From positions 1-21,826 of the forward strand of contig JAHLKC010000283.1 in NCBI GenBank assembly GCA_025449115.1: DNA of 21,826 nucleotides, in the 5' to 3' direction. Positions 18,959 through 21,826 of this stretch are shown here, one piece after another; the stretch's first letter is position 1, and each line of letters starts with the position of its first letter. Source of the stretch: Chytridium lagenaria (Eukaryota; Chytridiomycota; Chytridiomycetes; Chytridiales; Chytridiaceae). Made by a program: the position numbers and the translations under genes. Below the pieces are notes generated by a model, which was not told the origin of the DNA, ran no database searches, and worked only from the letters and a program-made list of their open reading frames with translations.

Positions 18959-20532
18959 CTACAACTTTCCCGCACCCATAGAATACCTCGGCGGCGCATC
19001 CTCCATCACACTCTCCCTAATCTCCCCAACCCTTCCCCCAGCCCTCCTCGCTCGACCAGGAACCGCAACAAATCCCGCCTCAATCGCCTTGTTATACTTC
19101 TCCTTCTTCTCCGGAAACACGTCTGTCTTTTTATCATCAAAGACATAATCATCGTCATATGAATCCTTGGTGTAATCGTCGACATACGACGCAACTTTGG
19201 CAGACCGGGAGGAGGAAGTCTCGCTACGGGAGGACCAGGAGGAAGCGGTGTCGTTGCGGGTTGAGGGGGCGCCGTGGATGGGTGATGAGAAAAGACCGGT
19301 TTTTTCATCATGTTTTGTGGCGTATGTGACCTTGACGGGTTTCTCAGAGGTGTAGGTGACGGGTGTTGGGAAAGTAAGGGGTGATACTGCATCACGTGTA
19401 GTTTCGTTCCTGTGAACCACTGCATTGTTCCCATGAAGAGTGGCATCTCTTTGAACGACAGTAAGAACCGTTCCATCCCGTTGAACAATAGTATGCACCG
19501 TTCCATCCCTCCCGACCACAGTCCCATCTCCCCGCAAAACAAATTCCTCAACAGACTCTTTGGAGCCATCCTTCTTTGCTCCATCCTTTTTAAAATCATC
19601 CCCAAAACGTCCATCAGCTGTCCTGAACGATGTCACAGCCTCCTTCCTGTTTTTTCTCGAGCTCCTCCTCACAAAAAAGAACCCGACAGCTCCCACCACC
19701 GCAATAAAGGCGGCGCAGATCCCACCCGCCAGTATCGCTACATTCGGGGACGTGGAGGTCGAATTTGTGGAGGTGCACCAGCAGCGGGAGTCACGCCGGA
19801 AAAGCCAGATTGAAGAGGATTGTTGATGGGTTGGATGGCGGTGTTTTGGATGACGTTGACGATGGTTGCGGGACGAGCGGTGATGCTACCGTCGGTGCCT
19901 GTGATAAAAGAGGTAATGACGGTGACTTGGGTTAAGGAGGCTGGAGGTGCAGCTGCGGCAGGATCGTCTTGGTTCACTGGGCCATCCGTGATAATGGGTT
20001 GGGACGGGTTGTTGATGGGAGAGTTGGGGTTTGGGTTCGTATTGGAGTCTGGGTCGGTGTTGCCTGATCCACTGGTCTCTGTGATGATGGGACGCGGATC
20101 GGGGTTTTCTGGGCGAGGAGGAGGAGGAGGTTGTGAAGAATCGATGGCGTGGGATGGCGCTGACGATGGGGAAGGGGTTGAGGACCAGGAAGCGGAACAA
20201 CGACATCGATAGGTTGAGAAACAGCATCATAAAACACAATGCTTTTCACGATGGATGAAGGTCGAGATGGAAGTGGTCCGTAAAAACTTCCGCACAGATA
20301 CCCTGACCCATCTGGACAAGGACGACATTGGGATGGTCCGGGTACCCATAGTTATGGGACGTTCTATACAGAAACAGGCGAGGGTGAGATCTGTTGAGGA
20401 GATGGAGGTGATGCCGGCGTTGGTTCCGAATTCAGGGTTGAGAGCGGTTGATGCGCAGTGGTTGATGCATTCGCGCATGTTGTTGATGGAGGTAGAGGGA
20501 CGGGATCCGGATGGTATGAATCGGCAGGACAT
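18959..20532 (-). pseudogene. Paralog H: duplicate of G with three frameshifts
   Basis: Start at 20532 (MSCRFIPSGS), stop at 18959. The order of domains equals G: cysteine module, VKSIVFYDAVSQPIDVV, Pro/Ser linker, TQVTVITSFITGTDGSITAR, transmembrane helix (VAILAGGICAAFIAVVGAVG, continuing FFF), RRSSRKNR, RDGTV repeats, a Tyr/Asp-rich tail and SVMEDAPPRYSMGAGKL at the end. Three breaks are visible. Two bases are missing relative to G near 20336-20346, inside the cysteine module. One base is missing at 20173-20180 in the linker. A one-base shift lies near 19768-19785 just before the membrane helix. The final 246 codons are open and well conserved. Either the gene is decaying since duplication or the assembly has indel errors, as in G. 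Confidence 0.78.
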
Positions 20533-20643
20533 TGTTGCAGGAGATGACGAGGTGATGGAGGGAGGTGAAAACGGTGGTGGAGAGGGAAGTAATGGGGAAG
20601 TTCAAGCGAGTGAGGCACCTTTTCTTTTCTACAAGCCTGCAGA

Positions 20644-20662
20644 AGACACAGACGGCGTGGTT
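20644..20662 (-). promoter_or_regulatory. Conserved upstream element of paralog H
   Basis: AGACACAGACGGCGTGGTT on the plus strand, 112 bases before the H start codon, matching 18391-18409 upstream of G at 18 of 19 positions. Confidence 0.5.
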
Positions 20663-21099
20663 TTCAGTAGTTATACCAATTGACTTAACATGTTGCATTT
20701 ACCCTTGGTTCAAATAAAGAGAAGGTTTATAAGGTGACACACACTAATCACTGACAAACCGACTTGGCGAAAACTGCCTGCGCACTGCCCATTCGAACGA
20801 AATTGTATCGTCTAAACGTCGTCAGACGCAACAAAACTTCAGAAGTCCCCCCTCAAAATATTTAATATCACAATAGTCGATGCTGTAATCGTACAACAGC
20901 CTTTGAGCAATGACAATGTCCATCAAAAACTTCAAATGAATTCAGGTCGTGACAGATACGTCTGTCTACTCTAGATAGGAGAAGAGCGGCATCTAATTAA
21001 AAAGATATGGTTATTTTTTAAAGTGTGAATTGACGTTGGTATTGAGTCTTTTTTGTTGGAAACCAGCAGTGAGGTTCCGTTGCCGCCTTCAAAAGAGGC

Positions 21100-21180
21100 A
21101 GACGGACTCCTGTTGAAGCAGCGCGCAGCAACTCTGAATTGAACAGCGCTCGCAGATAAAAGGAGTACTCACCTCCTTTC
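21100..21180 (+). promoter_or_regulatory. Promoter-like module 1
   Basis: GCAGCGCGCAGCAACTCTGA precedes an ATAAAAGG box at 21156-21163, followed by a CT-rich stretch (CTCACCTCCTTTCCCCC) like a transcription start region. The layout recurs at 21435-21515. Confidence 0.35.
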
Positions 21181-21434
21181 CCCCACAACACCTTTTGTGT
21201 ACGCAAGCGCTACTCTACTAGTTGACACACTCCAATTATTTCACTCAACTCATTTGTTGGTGATTCCTCAGGGAGCCTCGTCGTGTCCAACGCCGACGGA
21301 GTCCAAGGATACGCGACAGAAGAATAGGAAATACTTTATATTCTTGTTACACAAACCTTTTTCCTCATATCTATCTATGAAGGGCGACAACTTCCTTTCT
21401 TAGCCGCACGTGTGAAAGGCCAAAGTGGTGGTAA

Positions 21435-21515
21435 GCTCCCTCCAGAGCAGCCCACAGCAACCGGCTTGAAATAGAGTCAGCATGAGTATAAAAACCCGAG
21501 GTACTTCTTCCTCTT
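21435..21515 (+). promoter_or_regulatory. Promoter-like module 2
   Basis: GAGCAGCCCACAGCAACCGG precedes a TATAAAAA box at 21487-21494, followed by a CT-rich initiator-like stretch (CTTCTTCCTCTTTACACC). It is similar in order and sequence to module 1. Confidence 0.4.
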
Positions 21516-21826
21516 TACACCTACCTTCTCTCACTCGAGATACCCCGCAGACTCTCTCCGGATGACACCCCTTACTTAAAACCCAAAACACTCTTCAACA
21601 ACAAACTCTTTTTTTACTACTTATTTTGATGCTTACACTTCAAGTTCACAACACGCCAGTTTCCAACATTATTCAATAAACCACGTCTCTTATTTACACG
21701 TTGGTGCATACTTCCTTTCCGCGGTGTATTTCCACATTTTTTTATAAACGATAATGACATTATTGTAGTCCGAGTGTCTTAAAACCACGGATGTGAAAGC
21801 GTTATTGTATATAGTTGATACTTTAA

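Larger units (their letters stand above)
20663..21826. other. Right-end non-coding region
   Basis: No protein gene is visible. Two similar promoter-like modules with TATA-like boxes lie near 21100-21180 and 21435-21515 (separate entries). The only ATG frames downstream are very short. An AATAAA occurs near 21674. A gene further right may use these modules, or they may drive a non-coding transcript. Confidence 0.5.

Noticed and set aside
1..21826. CRISPR array, rRNA genes or bacterial operon structure
   Set aside because: No regularly spaced direct repeats or rRNA-like sequence are seen, and the genes contain spliceosomal introns.

Overview
The window looks like nuclear DNA of a eukaryote, most likely a fungus. 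It has GT-AG introns of roughly 120-200 bp with GTATGT/GTACGT donors, long AT-richer intergenic stretches, DNA transposons with 8-bp target duplications, and cell-surface proteins with WSC-like cysteine modules and Ser/Pro linkers. A zoosporic (chytrid-type) fungus is my best guess from the Ser-Pro-rich surface proteins, but this is inference.

The main content is an array of eight paralogous single-pass membrane proteins, A-H. A (1-983, cut by the window edge), B (1815-2935), C (3269-4498), D (4852-6376), F (9490-10745), G (16691-18265) and H (18959-20532) are on the minus strand. E (7594-8964) is on the plus strand. All share one architecture: an N-terminal eight-cysteine WSC-like module (C-x17-19-C-x3-C-x~21-C-x-C-x~14-C-x2-C-x7-C) starting almost at the initiator Met, a Ser/Thr/Pro linker, usually a juxtamembrane TSFITGTDGxxTARP-type segment, one transmembrane helix followed by Arg/Lys, and a low-complexity cytoplasmic tail. 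Every visible C-terminus ends in an acidic stretch plus [P/L]PxY. The layout resembles yeast Wsc/Mtl wall sensors, but the terminal WW-domain ligand and the lack of a signal peptide are unusual. A, C and E read through without lesions (A only as far as it is visible). B, D, F, G and H carry small frameshifts, although their frames stay conserved beyond each lesion. G and H are a tandem segmental duplication that includes flanking DNA.

Two mobile elements lie between the genes. One is a 450-bp non-autonomous hAT-type MITE (1209-1658) with an 8-bp duplication. The other is a 4.57-kb foldback-like element (10860-15425) with inverted arms of about 1.2 kb, CATC/GGAT tetranucleotide arrays inside both arms, a matching 8-bp flank and no recognisable transposase. 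The remaining intergenic DNA (6377-7593, 8965-9489, 15426-16690, 20533-21826) shows no convincing protein gene. The right end holds two similar TATA-containing promoter-like modules.

Functionally, the paralogs look like a diversified set of surface receptors or sensors whose tails all present the same short ligand to a WW-domain partner, for example a Nedd4/Rsp5-type ubiquitin ligase. The ectodomains, linkers and middle tails vary.
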